DNA of 64,000 nt from contig CAWDTS010000020.1 of the NCBI GenBank assembly GCA_963805325.1, positions 1 through 64,000 of the forward strand, written 5' to 3'. A program made the position numbers and the translations under genes. The stretch is from DASWJZ01 sp963805325. GTDB lineage: Bacteria; Pseudomonadota; Alphaproteobacteria; Rhizobiales; Afifellaceae. Positions 16,533 to 26,832 of this stretch are shown one piece after another; position 1 is the stretch's first letter, and each line of letters starts with the position of its first letter. Under the pieces are notes generated by a model. That model ran no database searches. It saw nothing but the letters and a program-made list of their open reading frames with translations, and had not been told where the DNA came from.

Positions 16533-16835
16533 GTGACCGCTGAAGTCAGTCTCCCATCTTCGCTCGATGTCGTGAAGGCGAGGATCTTCTACCTTGCCTG
16601 CGATGTGGAGCCGTTCAGCGCGCCGGCCGCAATGTTGTTGCGGGCCGTTGCGGACGCCATCGAGGACGGTGGCGCGGGCGCGTTTCTTGGGGACGTGGAG
16701 ACGAACGGCGACGCAACCCCGTTGCTTCCCCAAGCGGCGACGCTGCACTACTTCGCCGAGCGCTCCGCTGAGACGGCGCCGGGCGTTGCTCGTCACCTGC
16801 AAAGCGTGACCTCGCGGACGGGCGACGAGCGCTGA
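16533..16835 (+). CDS. small protein of unknown function, downstream of subtilase
   Basis: A 100-residue protein read from a GTG start at 16533, chosen because GGAGG lies six bases upstream (16522-16526). The longer in-frame upstream extension runs into the subtilase 3' end. It contains LDVVKARIFYLACDVEPFSAPAAMLLRAVADAIEDGG, which could form two helices, and a polar C-terminus. It has no signal peptide and no family I recognise. It follows the subtilase by 50-90 bases on the same strand, so it probably belongs to the same unit; a chaperone, inhibitor or adaptor role would be speculation. Confidence 0.6.
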   Translation: MTAEVSLPSSLDVVKARIFYLACDVEPFSAPAAMLLRAVADAIEDGGAGAFLGDVETNGDATPLLPQAATLHYFAERSAETAPGVARHLQSVTSRTGDER

Positions 16836-17094
16836 CCCTCGGACCGGGACCTAAGAAACCCAGGGCGTCCGGATCGTAACCGCGGAGCGTGCGAAACGGT
16901 GCCAGCCGGGGCGACCGGCTAACGTGGCGCCGGCGCCTTAATCCCCGCCTGAAGCTCAAGGAGCGTCGGCACAAACGTCCGCGGTATCGGATACTCGCAC
17001 TTGCGTCAGGTCATTCGCCGGTCTCACGGCCGCGTGCGCTTGCCTGGCCCCTTCCGAGAATTCATAGATGCGCTGGCGGGAGGGACGCGGGGCG

Positions 17095-18315
17095 ATGGTG
17101 AAAGTGGCGTGCGAGAGGATTTTCCGCAACGCGCGGCTCGTCACCTGCGATCCGAGGCTGGAGGGCCTCGGCCTTGTCGAGAACGGCTGCCTCGCCGTGG
17201 GCGGCGGCCTGATCCAATATGCCGGCCCGGAGGCGGAGCTTCCGCCGGCTTTCAGGGCGGCGCCGGAGAGCATTGACTGCGAGGGGCGCCTCGTCACACC
17301 CGGCCTGATCGACTGCCACACGCACATCGTCTTTGCCGGCGACCGAGCCGCGGAATGGGAGATGCGGCAGGCGGGCGCGACCTATGAGGAGATCGCGCGG
17401 GCCGGCGGCGGAATTCTCTCCACGGTCAGGGCGACACGCGAGGCGGGCGAGGATGCGCTCGTCGAAGCGGCGCTGCCGCGCCTCGACGCACTCATCGCCG
17501 AGGGTGTCACGACGATCGAGATCAAGTCGGGCTACGGGCTCGACCGCGAGAGCGAAGCGAAGATGCTGCGCGCGGCGACCCGGCTTGGCGAAGCGCGCGA
17601 CATCGCCGTCTCGCGCACGTTTCTCGGCGCGCATGCGCTGCCGCCGGAAGCGGAGGGCGACAAGGATCGTTACATCGATCAGGTCTGCGACGTACAGCTT
17701 CCGCATGTCGCAGCGGCGGGCCTTGCCGATGCGGTCGACGGGTTTTGCGAGACGATCGCCTTTTCGCCTGAGCAGATGGCGCGCGTCTTCGGTGCCGCGC
17801 GGACGCTCGGATTGCCGGTGAAGCTCCACGCCGAGCAGCTTTCCAATCTCGGCGGCGCCAAGCTCGCGGCCGGCCACGGTGCGCTCTCCGCCGACCATCT
17901 CGAATATCTCGACGAGGCGGGCGTCGCCGCAATGGCGGGGGCCGGGACAGTCGCGGTGCTTCTTCCCGGCGCCTTCTATTTCCTGAAGGAGACGCAGAAG
18001 CCGCCGGTCGCGGCGTTGCGCCAGGCGGGCGTGCCGATCGCCGTCGCGACCGACTGCAATCCGGGCTCATCGCCGCTCACGTCGCTGCTCCTTGCGATGA
18101 ACATGGCAGCGACGCTCTTTGGCATGACGGTCGAGGAATGCCTCCTCGGCGTGACCCGGAATGCGGCGCGCGCTCTCGGCAAACTGTCGGAAATGGGCAC
18201 GCTCGAAGCCGGAAAGCGGTGCGACATCGCGGTCTGGGACGCGGCGCGGCCGGCTGAGCTTGTCTATCGCATCGGCTTCAATCCGCTGCATCGCCGCTAT
18301 CGGGGGGGAATTTGA
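17095..18315 (+). CDS. hutI: imidazolonepropionase
   Basis: A 406-residue amidohydrolase that opens 4-imidazolone-5-propionate to N-formimino-L-glutamate, step 3 of histidine degradation. Metal-binding motifs are GLIDCHTHIVFAGDR near residue 78, the VKLHAEQLSNLGG histidine near residue 246, and the conserved ATDCNPGSSP near residue 320. The ATG at 17095 was chosen over a start 27 bases upstream because MVKVACERIF aligns with the family start, and GGGAGGG precedes it. Its stop overlaps the TTG start of hutH (TTGA). It is the first gene of the hut operon. Confidence 0.95.
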   Translation: MVKVACERIFRNARLVTCDPRLEGLGLVENGCLAVGGGLIQYAGPEAELPPAFRAAPESIDCEGRLVTPGLIDCHTHIVFAGDRAAEWEMRQAGATYEEIARAGGGILSTVRATREAGEDALVEAALPRLDALIAEGVTTIEIKSGYGLDRESEAKMLRAATRLGEARDIAVSRTFLGAHALPPEAEGDKDRYIDQVCDVQLPHVAAAGLADAVDGFCETIAFSPEQMARVFGAARTLGLPVKLHAEQLSNLGGAKLAAGHGALSADHLEYLDEAGVAAMAGAGTVAVLLPGAFYFLKETQKPPVAALRQAGVPIAVATDCNPGSSPLTSLLLAMNMAATLFGMTVEECLLGVTRNAARALGKLSEMGTLEAGKRCDIAVWDAARPAELVYRIGFNPLHRRYRGGI

Positions 18316-19845
18316 GCACGATCGTGCTGAAAGCGGGCGCAACACCGCTTGCGGACTGGCGCGCGATCTATCGCGGCGCGGCGGTTTCGCTCGATCCGGG
18401 CTGCCGGCCGGGCGTCCAGGCCGCCGCAGACGCCGTCGCCGCGATCGTGGCGAAGGGCGAGCCGGTCTACGGGATCAACACCGGCTTCGGAAAGCTCGCG
18501 ACTGTCAGGATCGACGCCGCCGATCTCGCCGTGCTTCAGAAGAACATCGTGCTTTCGCACTCCGCCGGAGTCGGGGAGGCGATGCCCGTATCCGTCGCCC
18601 GGCTGATGATGGCGCTGAAGCTCGCGAGCCTGGCGCAGGGCGCCTCTGGCGTTCGGCTCGAGACGCTTGATCTTCTCGGCGCGATGCTCGAGCGCGACAT
18701 CATTCCCGTCGTGCCGTCGCAAGGGTCGGTCGGCGCGTCCGGCGATCTCGCGCCGCTCGCGCATATGACCGCCGCGATGCTCGGCGTCGGCGAGGTCTTC
18801 GTCGACGGCGCGCGCTGGCCGGCTGACGCGGCGCTTAAGACTGCCGGTCTCAAGCCGGCCGTGCTCGGGCCGAAGGAGGGACTGGCGCTCCTGAACGGCA
18901 CGCAGTTTTCGACCGCTTTTGCTCTCGCGGCACTTTTCGAGGTGGAGCTTGCGTTCCGCACGGCGCTCGTCACCGGGGCGCTCGCGACCGACGCGGCGCG
19001 CGGCTCCGATGCGCCCTTCGACCCGCGCATCCATCGACTGAGGCGCCACCAGGGGCAGATCGAGGCGGCCGACGCGCTGCGCCGGTTGATGGTTGGAAGC
19101 GCGATCCGCGAGTCGCACCGCATCGGCGACGAGCGCGTGCAGGACCCCTATTGCATCCGCTGCCAGCCGCAGGTCATGGGGGCCGCGCTCGACCTCCTTC
19201 GTTTTGCCGCGGCGACGCTTGAGACCGAGGCGAACGGTGTCTCCGACAATCCACTGATCTTCCCGGAAGAGGGCGAGGCGCTCTCCGGCGGCAATTTTCA
19301 TGGCGAGCCGGTCGCCTTCGCCGCCGACATCATTGCCATCGCGCTTTGCGAGATCGGCTCGCTGACGGAGCGGCGGATCGCGATGCTGGTTGACCCGGCG
19401 CTCTCCGGGATGCCGGCTTTCCTGACACCCAAGCCCGGGACTCAACTCCGGCTTCATGATGGCGCAGGTGACCGCGGCCGCACTCGTCTCGGAGAACAAG
19501 CAGAAGGCATTTCCGGCTAGCGTCGACACGATCCCGACCTCGGCGAACCAGGAAGACCACGTCTCCATGTCGGCGCACGGCGCGCGGCGGCTGGTGTCGA
19601 TGGCGGAGAACCTCTTCGCCGTGGTCGCGATCGAGCTTCTCGCAGCGGCGCAAGGCTGCGAGTTCCACGCGCCGCTTCTTTCGAGCGCGCCGCTGGAAGC
19701 CGTTCGCGCGGCACTCCGGAAGCGGGCGCCAAAGCTCGAAGAGGATCGCCACCTGGCGCCGGACATCGAGGCAGCGATAACGCTGGTCAGAAGCGGTGCG
19801 GTCGCGGCTGCGGCCGGGGCCGAGGTTCTGCCCGGGATCGGATGA
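18312..19845 (+). CDS. hutH: histidine ammonia-lyase (one-base frameshift in this sequence)
   Basis: Histidase deaminates histidine to urocanate. The MIO-forming Ala-Ser-Gly is present in GSVGASGDLAPLAHM. The first frame runs from a TTG start (18312) to FLTPKPG and then loses homology. The +1 frame resumes with LNSGFMMAQVTAAALVSENK and runs to GIG at 19845. Total length is 3n+1, so one extra base, most simply a G in the GGG at 19437-19439, restores a normal protein of about 510 residues. Both halves are well conserved, so a sequencing error is more likely than a real pseudogene. Confidence 0.93.
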
Positions 19846-19855
19846 GGCGCTGCCG

Positions 19856-20692
19856 ATGAGCGACATTGTCGAGATCGCGCGCGGCGATGCGCCGCTTATC
19901 CTTTCGATCCCGCATACGGGAACGCTCATTCCATCGACGATCGAAGACGATCTCGTTTCGCCCTGGCTGGCGCGCAAAGACACCGACTGGCACATCGAAC
20001 GGCTCTACGATTTCGCCCCGGAGATAGGCGCGACGGTCGTGCGCGCCACGCACTCGCGGACCGTCATCGACGTGAACCGAAGTCCTTCCGGCGTTTCGCT
20101 CTATCCCGGCCAAGCGACGACGGGGCTTTGCCCGACGGAAACCTTCGACGGCGAGGCACTCTATAAATCCGGAAAGGAGCCCGATGCGGCGGAGATCGCC
20201 CGACGGAAGAAGCTCTATTTCGAACCCTACCACAGCGCGCTTTTCGGCGAGGTGGCGCGGCTCACTGCGGCGCATCCAACTCTCGTCCTCTACGACTGCC
20301 ATTCGATCCGCTCCATCATCCCACGGCTCTTCGAAGGCGAACTGCCGGTGATGAACATCGGTACGAATTTGGGCGCGAGCTGCAATTCCGCCTTCGCGCA
20401 TGTGATCCAGGCCGTCTGCGACGCTTCCGAATTCTCCTGGGTGGTGAACGGGCGCTTCAAGGGCGGCTGGATCACGCGTCACTACGGCCAGCCGGAGCTC
20501 GGCGTGCACGCAATCCAGATGGAGCTCGCTTGCCGGTCGTATGTTGTCGAGCCGCTTGCCAAGCTGACCGAGAAGAATTGGCCGCCCGCCTACGACGAGA
20601 CCTACGCGAAAAGAATGCGCCACACGCTGGAGGCCGCACTTAAGGCCTGCCTTTCCTTCGCCAGGCGTGGCGCCGAGAAGAGGACCGCATGA
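19856..20692 (+). CDS. hutG: N-formylglutamate deformylase
   Basis: A 278-residue protein of the N-formylglutamate amidohydrolase family, which hydrolyses N-formyl-L-glutamate to glutamate and formate. Family motifs include LILSIPHTGTLIP, DWHIERLYDFAPEIGAT, VIDVNRSPSGVSLYPGQ and LYDCHSIRSIIP. The ATG at 19856 was chosen as the first start after the hutH stop. Its stop overlaps the hutU start (ATGA). Its presence together with hutF shows the two-step route through formylglutamate rather than direct formiminoglutamase. Confidence 0.93.
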   Translation: MSDIVEIARGDAPLILSIPHTGTLIPSTIEDDLVSPWLARKDTDWHIERLYDFAPEIGATVVRATHSRTVIDVNRSPSGVSLYPGQATTGLCPTETFDGEALYKSGKEPDAAEIARRKKLYFEPYHSALFGEVARLTAAHPTLVLYDCHSIRSIIPRLFEGELPVMNIGTNLGASCNSAFAHVIQAVCDASEFSWVVNGRFKGGWITRHYGQPELGVHAIQMELACRSYVVEPLAKLTEKNWPPAYDETYAKRMRHTLEAALKACLSFARRGAEKRTA

Positions 20693-22359
20693 CCCGTATC
20701 GACAATGCCCGCGTCATCCGTGCGCCGCGCGGGCCGGAGATTTCCGCCAAGTCGTGGCTGACCGAAGCGCCGCTCCGCATGCTCATGAACAACCTCGATC
20801 CGGAGGTGGCGGAGCGGCCGGGCGAACTCGTCGTCTATGGCGGAATCGGGCGGGCGGCGCGCGACTGGGAAAGCTTCGACCGCATAGTCGCGGCCCTTCG
20901 CAAGCTCGAGGCAGACCAGACGCTGCTCGTTCAATCCGGCAAACCGGTCGGCATCTTCCGCACGCACGCCGATGCGCCGCGCGTCTTGATCGCCAATTCC
21001 AATCTCGTGCCGTACTGGGCGACCTGGGAGCACTTCCATAAGCTCGATCGTCTCGGCCTCATGATGTACGGGCAGATGACCGCCGGCTCCTGGATCTATA
21101 TCGGCAGCCAGGGGATCGTGCAGGGCACCTACGAAACCTTCGTCGAGGTCGGGCGGCGGCACTATGGCGGCGACCTCTCAGGCAAGTGGATTCTGACCGC
21201 CGGGCTCGGTGGGATGGGCGGCGCACAGCCGCTCGCCGCGACCATGGCTGGTGCGTCGATGCTTGCGGTCGAATGCCAGCCGAGCCGCATCGAGATGCGA
21301 CTGAAGACTGGCTACCTCGATGCACAAGCCCAGAACCTCGACGAGGCGCTTCAGATGATCGAGTGCTCCTGCAAGGAGAGGAAACCGCTTTCGGTCGGCG
21401 TGCTCGGAAATGCCGCCGAGATTTTTCCGGAGCTGGTCCGCCGCGGCCTGAAGCCCGATGTCGTCACCGACCAGACCTCCGCCCACGACCCGCGCAACGG
21501 CTATCTCCCCAAAGGCTGGACGCTCGCCGAATGGGAGAACCGGCGCGAGAGCGATCCCGCCTCGGTCGAAAACGCCGCGAAGCATTCGATGGCGGAGCAC
21601 GTGCGCGCCATGCTCGATTTCTATCATGCCGGCGTGCCGACGCTCGATTACGGCAACAACATCCGCCAGATGGCGAAGGAGGACGGCGTCGCCGACGCCT
21701 TCGACTTCCCTGGTTTCGTGCCCGCCTATATCCGCCCGCTTTTCTGCCGCGGCATCGGTCCGTTCCGCTGGGCGGCGCTTTCCGGCGATCCGGAGGACAT
21801 CTTTCGGACCGATGCGCGGGTGAAGGAGCTCCTGCCCGACAACAAACATCTGCACCACTGGCTCGACATGGCGAAGGCGCGGATCAAGTTCCAGGGTCTG
21901 CCGGCGCGCATCTGCTGGGTGGGGCTCGGCCACCGGCACCGGCTCGGCCTTGCCTTCAACGAGATGGTGGCTTCGGGTGAGGTGAAGGCGCCGATCGTCA
22001 TCGGCCGCGATCATCTCGATTCCGGGTCAGTTGCTTCGCCGAACCGCGAGACGGAGGCGATGCAGGACGGCTCCGACGCGGTCTCCGACTGGCCGCTTCT
22101 GAATGCGCTCCTGAACTGCGCTTCGGGCGCAACCTGGGTGTCGCTGCATCACGGCGGCGGCGTCGGCATGGGCTTCTCGCAGCATGCCGGCATGGTGATC
22201 GTTGCGGACGGCACGCCAGAGGCGGCGCAGCGGATCGAACGTGTGCTGTGGAACGACCCGGCGACCGGTGTCATGCGCCACGCCGATGCCGGCTACGACA
22301 TCGCGATCGACTGCGCGCGCGAGAACGGGCTCGATCTGCCGGGCATCCTCGATGGCTGA
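20689..22359 (+). CDS. hutU: urocanate hydratase
   Basis: A 556-residue urocanase that hydrates urocanate to 4-imidazolone-5-propionate using tightly bound NAD. Length and motifs match the family: LMNNLDPEVAERPGELVVYGGIGRAARDWESF, GLGGMGGAQPLAATMAG, VTDQTSAHDPRNGYLPKGW, HHWLDMAKARIKFQGLPARICWVGLGHRHR and VSLHHGGGVGMGFSQHAGMV. Its start overlaps the hutG stop by four bases and its stop overlaps the hutF start by eight, so translation is coupled through the operon. Confidence 0.97.
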   Translation: MTRIDNARVIRAPRGPEISAKSWLTEAPLRMLMNNLDPEVAERPGELVVYGGIGRAARDWESFDRIVAALRKLEADQTLLVQSGKPVGIFRTHADAPRVLIANSNLVPYWATWEHFHKLDRLGLMMYGQMTAGSWIYIGSQGIVQGTYETFVEVGRRHYGGDLSGKWILTAGLGGMGGAQPLAATMAGASMLAVECQPSRIEMRLKTGYLDAQAQNLDEALQMIECSCKERKPLSVGVLGNAAEIFPELVRRGLKPDVVTDQTSAHDPRNGYLPKGWTLAEWENRRESDPASVENAAKHSMAEHVRAMLDFYHAGVPTLDYGNNIRQMAKEDGVADAFDFPGFVPAYIRPLFCRGIGPFRWAALSGDPEDIFRTDARVKELLPDNKHLHHWLDMAKARIKFQGLPARICWVGLGHRHRLGLAFNEMVASGEVKAPIVIGRDHLDSGSVASPNRETEAMQDGSDAVSDWPLLNALLNCASGATWVSLHHGGGVGMGFSQHAGMVIVADGTPEAAQRIERVLWNDPATGVMRHADAGYDIAIDCARENGLDLPGILDG

Positions 22360-23713
22360 GCGCGCCCTCCACTTCGCCACTGCCCTGCTGCCGGAGGGCT
22401 GGTGCGACGACGTCCGCGTAGAGATCAAGGACGGCGTGCTCGCCTCCGTCATGCCGGACACGCCGGCGCAGGCTAGCGACGAGCGCCACGCGATCGCCGT
22501 TCCCGGCGTCGCCGACGTGCACAGCCACGCCTTCCAGCGCGCCATGGCCGGGCTTGCCGAGCATCGCAGCGCCGAGGCCGATGATTTCTGGACCTGGCGC
22601 GAGGCGATGTATGCGGTGGCGCTGTCGGTGACGCCGGACGACGTGGAAGCCATCGCGGGCCAAGTCTATATCGAGATGCTGGAGGCCGGCTTCACCCGTG
22701 TCGGCGAGTTCCACTACCTGCATCACGACCGCGACGGCGTGCCATTCGGTGACCATGCCGAAATGGCGAAGCGTGTTCTTGCCGCGGCGGCGGAAACCGG
22801 CATCGGCATGACGCTGCTTCCGGTCTTCTACGCGCACAGCGGTTTCGGCGGTGCGCCCCCGAACGCGGGCCAGCGCCGCTTTATCTCCGACCTCGACGGC
22901 TTCGCGCGTCTGCTTGAGGCGAGCCGGGCAGCCGCCGCGGCGCTTCCCGGCGCAACCGTCGGCGTCGCGCCGCACAGCCTGCGCGCCGTGGCGCCCGATG
23001 AGCTGAGCGTTGTCGTCGCCATGGCCGGCGGCGCGCCAATCCACATCCACGCCGCCGAGCAGGTGAGGGAGGTTGAGGCGTGCGTCGACTGGTCCGGCCG
23101 GCGGCCGGTCGAATGGCTGCTCGACAACGCGGAGATTGGGCCGGAATGGTGCCTGATCCACGCGACCCACATGACCCCCGCCGAGACGGAAGCCATCGCG
23201 GACTCAGGCGCCGCGGTCTGCCTTTGCCCGATCACCGAGGCAAACCTCGGCGACGGCATCTTCAACGGTCAACTCTTCCTGCTGCGCGGCGGGCATTTCG
23301 GCATCGGATCGGATTCGAACGTGCTCGTCGACGTGGCGGGTGAGCTGCGGCAGCTTGAATATTCGCAGCGGCTTCGGAACCGCACGCGCAACATCATCAC
23401 CGCCGACGGCAAGTCGACCGGGCGCGTCGTCTACGACGAAGCCGTGTCGGGCGGCGCGCAGGCGCTCGGAGAACCAGCCTCCGGCATAGCGCCCGGCGCG
23501 CCGGCCGATATCGTTTCGCTGAAGTCCGAGGGCACCATGATCGAAGGCCGCACGGGGGACCGGATCCTCGACGGCTGGATATTCGCGTCGAAGGGCCCCG
23601 TCGTGGATTGCGTCTGGGCGCGGGGGGTCAAACAGGTCGCGGACGGCCGCCACCGCGCCCGCGACCTAGTCCGGGCGCGGTTCGGCAAGGTCATGCGGCG
23701 GCTTCTCGCGTAG
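22352..23713 (+). CDS. hutF: formimidoylglutamate deiminase
   Basis: A 453-residue metal-dependent amidohydrolase that deiminates N-formimino-L-glutamate to N-formyl-L-glutamate and ammonia. Metal motif VADVHSHAFQRAMAG (near residue 55), substrate-site FHYLHHDRDG, HIHAAEQVREV, IHATHMT and FGIGSDSNV are visible in the family order. The ATG at 22352 lies inside the hutU stop region. The last 23 bases overlap the 3' end of the convergent GH42 gene (23691-23713). No hutC-like repressor is present beside the operon. Confidence 0.94.
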   Translation: MAERALHFATALLPEGWCDDVRVEIKDGVLASVMPDTPAQASDERHAIAVPGVADVHSHAFQRAMAGLAEHRSAEADDFWTWREAMYAVALSVTPDDVEAIAGQVYIEMLEAGFTRVGEFHYLHHDRDGVPFGDHAEMAKRVLAAAAETGIGMTLLPVFYAHSGFGGAPPNAGQRRFISDLDGFARLLEASRAAAAALPGATVGVAPHSLRAVAPDELSVVVAMAGGAPIHIHAAEQVREVEACVDWSGRRPVEWLLDNAEIGPEWCLIHATHMTPAETEAIADSGAAVCLCPITEANLGDGIFNGQLFLLRGGHFGIGSDSNVLVDVAGELRQLEYSQRLRNRTRNIITADGKSTGRVVYDEAVSGGAQALGEPASGIAPGAPADIVSLKSEGTMIEGRTGDRILDGWIFASKGPVVDCVWARGVKQVADGRHRARDLVRARFGKVMRRLLA

Positions 23714-25659
23714 TTTCGCCGCGCATCGCCGTCGCGACGCCGGCCGGTCCAAGCTTAGCGCCGTCGAGTCCGAACGGACCTGAGAAGCCGAGCGCTTCGA
23801 GGTCGTGGGTCTCAAGCCCGTAGTTGAAGACAAAGGTGGCCGCGCCGCATTTGCGCGTGCGCACGCCCGGCGGCAGATCGACCGTCTCAAGTTCTGCGCG
23901 TTCGACGAGCTGGCGGGTGATCTTCGCGTGCGCTTCGTCGTCGAGAAGCGCCGCGAGATAAAAGATGCGCTCGCGGCCGACGAGAACGGGCCAACCGTCC
24001 TCTGCTTCGACAAGGACATCGGCACTTGTCTCGATCTTGTCGCGCCATTTTAAAACATTGCCGCCGCCCTTGATCGGAACCGGCGCATAGTCGGGCAGGC
24101 TGTCAACGCGCACGACCTTCACGTCGAGAAGCTGCGAGGGGAGGTCGGGGGGCAGACCGGCGGGGATGTGAAAATCCTTGGTCTTGGAGCCGGAGCGCGG
24201 ACCGACGACGACAAGGCCGGTCGCGCGCGACAGCGCCTCGATCAGCGCATCGGTCCAGGCGAAGAGCGCCGGCACGAAAACGAGCTTGTAGCCGGAAAGG
24301 TCGGCGGTATCGGCGGAGACGATATCGACGTCGAGCCCGAGCTTGCGCAATTGCCGATACTGCATCGCGGCTGCCTGCAGATGGCTGAAGCCTTCGGCCT
24401 GCGGCTCGATCTGCCAGGCCCATGCGCTCTCGTAATCGTAGACGATCGCGCATTCGGCTCGTTCCGGCGGCGCGAGTTCGAGCGCGCGGACTTCGGTCGC
24501 GACTGTCGTTGCCTCGTCGAGCCCCGGCGCCGGCTTGTCGTCCGGCCGCACGAGCCCGGAATGCATCTGCTCCTGGGCGAAGGGTGCCTGCCGCCAGCGG
24601 AAGTAGGAGACGACGTCCGCGCCGTGCGCGAACGCCTCCCATGTCCAAAGCCGCACCATGCCGGGAAGCGGGTCGGGATTGCTCGCCCCCCAGTTCACCG
24701 GGCCGGGCTGCTGCTCCATGATCCAGAAGCGGCCCTTGCCGACGGCGCGGTAGAGATCGTGGTGGAAGGCCTGCAGGTCGGGATCGCCTTGCCTCGCATA
24801 GCGCGCCTTGCGCTCGGGCGACCCGCCGCCAGCTGTTGATCTGACCGACGGGATAGGAGTCCCAGCTTGCCAGATCGAGGTCGGCGCCCAGCCTGAAATG
24901 GTCGAACGCCGTCATGCCGGCCATGTAGTTGGTGAGGATCGGCACGTTCGGCGTGATCGATCTCAGGACGTCCACCTGCACCTTGTTGAAGGCGACGACT
25001 TGGTCGGAAGAGTATCTGCGGAAATCGAGCCAGTGGGTCGGGCTCGCTTCTGCCGGAGTCAGGTTCGGGAGCTCGATCTCGTCGAAGTCGCGATACTCCA
25101 TCGACCAGAAGACGTTGCCCCAGGCGGCGTTCAGTGCGTCGATCGTGCCGTATCTGGCGACGAGCCATTCGCGAAAGCCGAGGAGCGCAGCCTCGGAATA
25201 AGAGAGCGTCGTGTCATGGCAGCCGTATTCGTTGTCGATCTGCCAGGCGGCGAGTCCCGGATGCCGCTTCGCCGTAGAGGCGACGAGGGTGGCGATGCGC
25301 GCGCACTCGGTGCGGTAGCCTTTGTGGGAGAAACAATAGTGCCGGCGCGAGCCGAATTTCCGCGTCCGGCCCGCGGCGTCGACCTGCAGCATGTCCGGCA
25401 TCTTCGTAACGAGCCAACGCGGAGGCGTTGCCGTCGGCGTGCCGACCACGATCTTCAGGCCACGCTGGTGGAGCGCCTCCATCGCGCGTGTCAGCCACTC
25501 GAGGCGGATTTTGCCTGGCGCCGGCTCGATTCTGCTCCAGGCGAACTCGCCGATCCGGACATAGGTGATGCCGGCTTCCGCCATGCGGCGGGCGTCTGAT
25601 GCCCACATCCGCTCCGGCCATTGCTCCGGGTAGTAGCAGACCCCCAAAGCGGGTTTCAT
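23691..25659 (-). CDS. GH42 family beta-galactosidase (one-base frameshift)
   Basis: The first part starts MKPALGVCYYPEQWPERMW and contains the acid/base region QIDNEYGCHDTT. After INSW at about 24815-24830 the frame changes and continues SPERKARYARQGDPDLQAF into the nucleophile region WIMEQQPGPVNWG and the C-terminal trimerisation and beta domains. Combined length is 3n+1, about 655 residues, normal for GH42. The start at 25659 is preferred over 25665 because the AGGAG of the ribosome site falls between the two. It sits 10 bases behind the FAD oxidoreductase. The enzyme hydrolyses beta-galactosides; no signal peptide is seen. Confidence 0.88.
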
Positions 25660-25669
25660 GACCATCTCC

Positions 25670-26801
25670 TCAGGACCGATAGCCAGGCACCGTTGGCCTT
25701 ATGAAGCCACGGAGCGGATGCGCGTCGGGATCGAGCGGCGACGCGCGGCCGGGGTCGAACGCGCGGAGGTCGACGGTTCGCGCCGCGCCATCGAGGATCA
25801 GCTCGGCCATCGCCTCGCCGGTCGCCGGCGCATTCAGGATTCCCCAGACGCTGTGGCCGGTGGCGAGATAGGCGCCGGGCGATTCCGCAATCTCGCCAAT
25901 CAGCGGCAGTCCGTCCTGCGTGACCGGCCGGAAGCAGGCCTGCCGCGCCACGATGGGCGCTTCACGCAGCGCAGGGGCGAGATCGCGGCAGATCGCTTCG
26001 AGGCGCTCGATGGCGCCGGGGTCGGGGCTGACATCCGCCGGGTCGAGGGGCACCGGGCTCGTCGCTCGAAATCGCGCAGACATAGGTCGTGCCGTCGGTG
26101 CGGGGAAAGACTTCGGGCGACGACGTGGCGCCCGTCAATTCCACAACCTCCAGAAAAAGCGCGTCGGCCGGAATCTGCGTTCCCGTGGCGAAGACGAGGC
26201 TGTGCCCCTTCAGTCCGAACACGGCCGGGATCGGCATCCAGCGTGCTGCAAGCAGCGACCAGGGCCCCATCGCGATCACGATTGCATCGCCGACGAGCGG
26301 TTTACCGTCGACCTCGACGCCTTCGATGCGCCAGCCGCCTTTGTCGCGCACGGCGCCTTTGGCCTCGCCGACGACGAGCCTCGCACCGTTTTGCTCCGCA
26401 GCGTGCATCATCGCCTTGCTGTAAAGGCCGGGATGCACCTGCGCGGTCGTCTCCGTCGTGCCAAGACGACGATCGAGGGCGACGTTCCTTCCCACCCACT
26501 CAGGGCCGGATCCGAATTCCGCTCCCGCTCCACTGAAACCGCCGTAGGTCGTCATGCGGCGATAACCCCAATCGGCGTCGATCTCTTCGGCAAGGCTGGC
26601 GTGAAGCGCGAAGCTGCGGCGCGCCAGCGCCTGGAGCGGCGTGCCGTCGCACCAGTCGAGCGCCAGGAAGCCGCCCGATTTGCCCGAGGCAGCGGAGGCG
26701 ACGCCAGTGCGCTCGACGGCAACAACCTCCGCGCCGCGACGGCTCAGGAAGTAGGCGATCGACGCGCCGATCGCACCGGCCCCACAGATCAGAACCCGCA
26801 T
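25670..26801 (-). CDS. FAD-dependent oxidoreductase, DadA/glycine oxidase-like (one-base frameshift)
   Basis: The N-terminus MRVLICGAGAIGASIAYFLSRRG is a Rossmann FAD-binding site, and VASAASGKSGGFLALDW is typical of DAO-family enzymes. The frame breaks at SSDEP; the alternative frame continues VPLDPADVSPDPGAIERL through FRPVTQDGLPLIGEI and the second FAD-contact segment LATGHSVWGILNAPATGEAMAEL. An extra base in the GGG at 26055-26057 explains the break and gives about 377 residues. AGGAGG six bases before the 26801 ATG supports the start. Likely an amino acid or opine-type oxidase; the substrate is unknown. It appears co-transcribed with the GH42 gene. Confidence 0.85.
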
Positions 26802-26832
26802 CGGCTGCCTCCTCCCCACGGGCACCGGGATG

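Noticed and set aside
18161..18670. Arg-rich reading frame bridging hutI and hutH
   Set aside because: Off-frame shadow; hutI and hutH are already coupled by a TTGA overlap.
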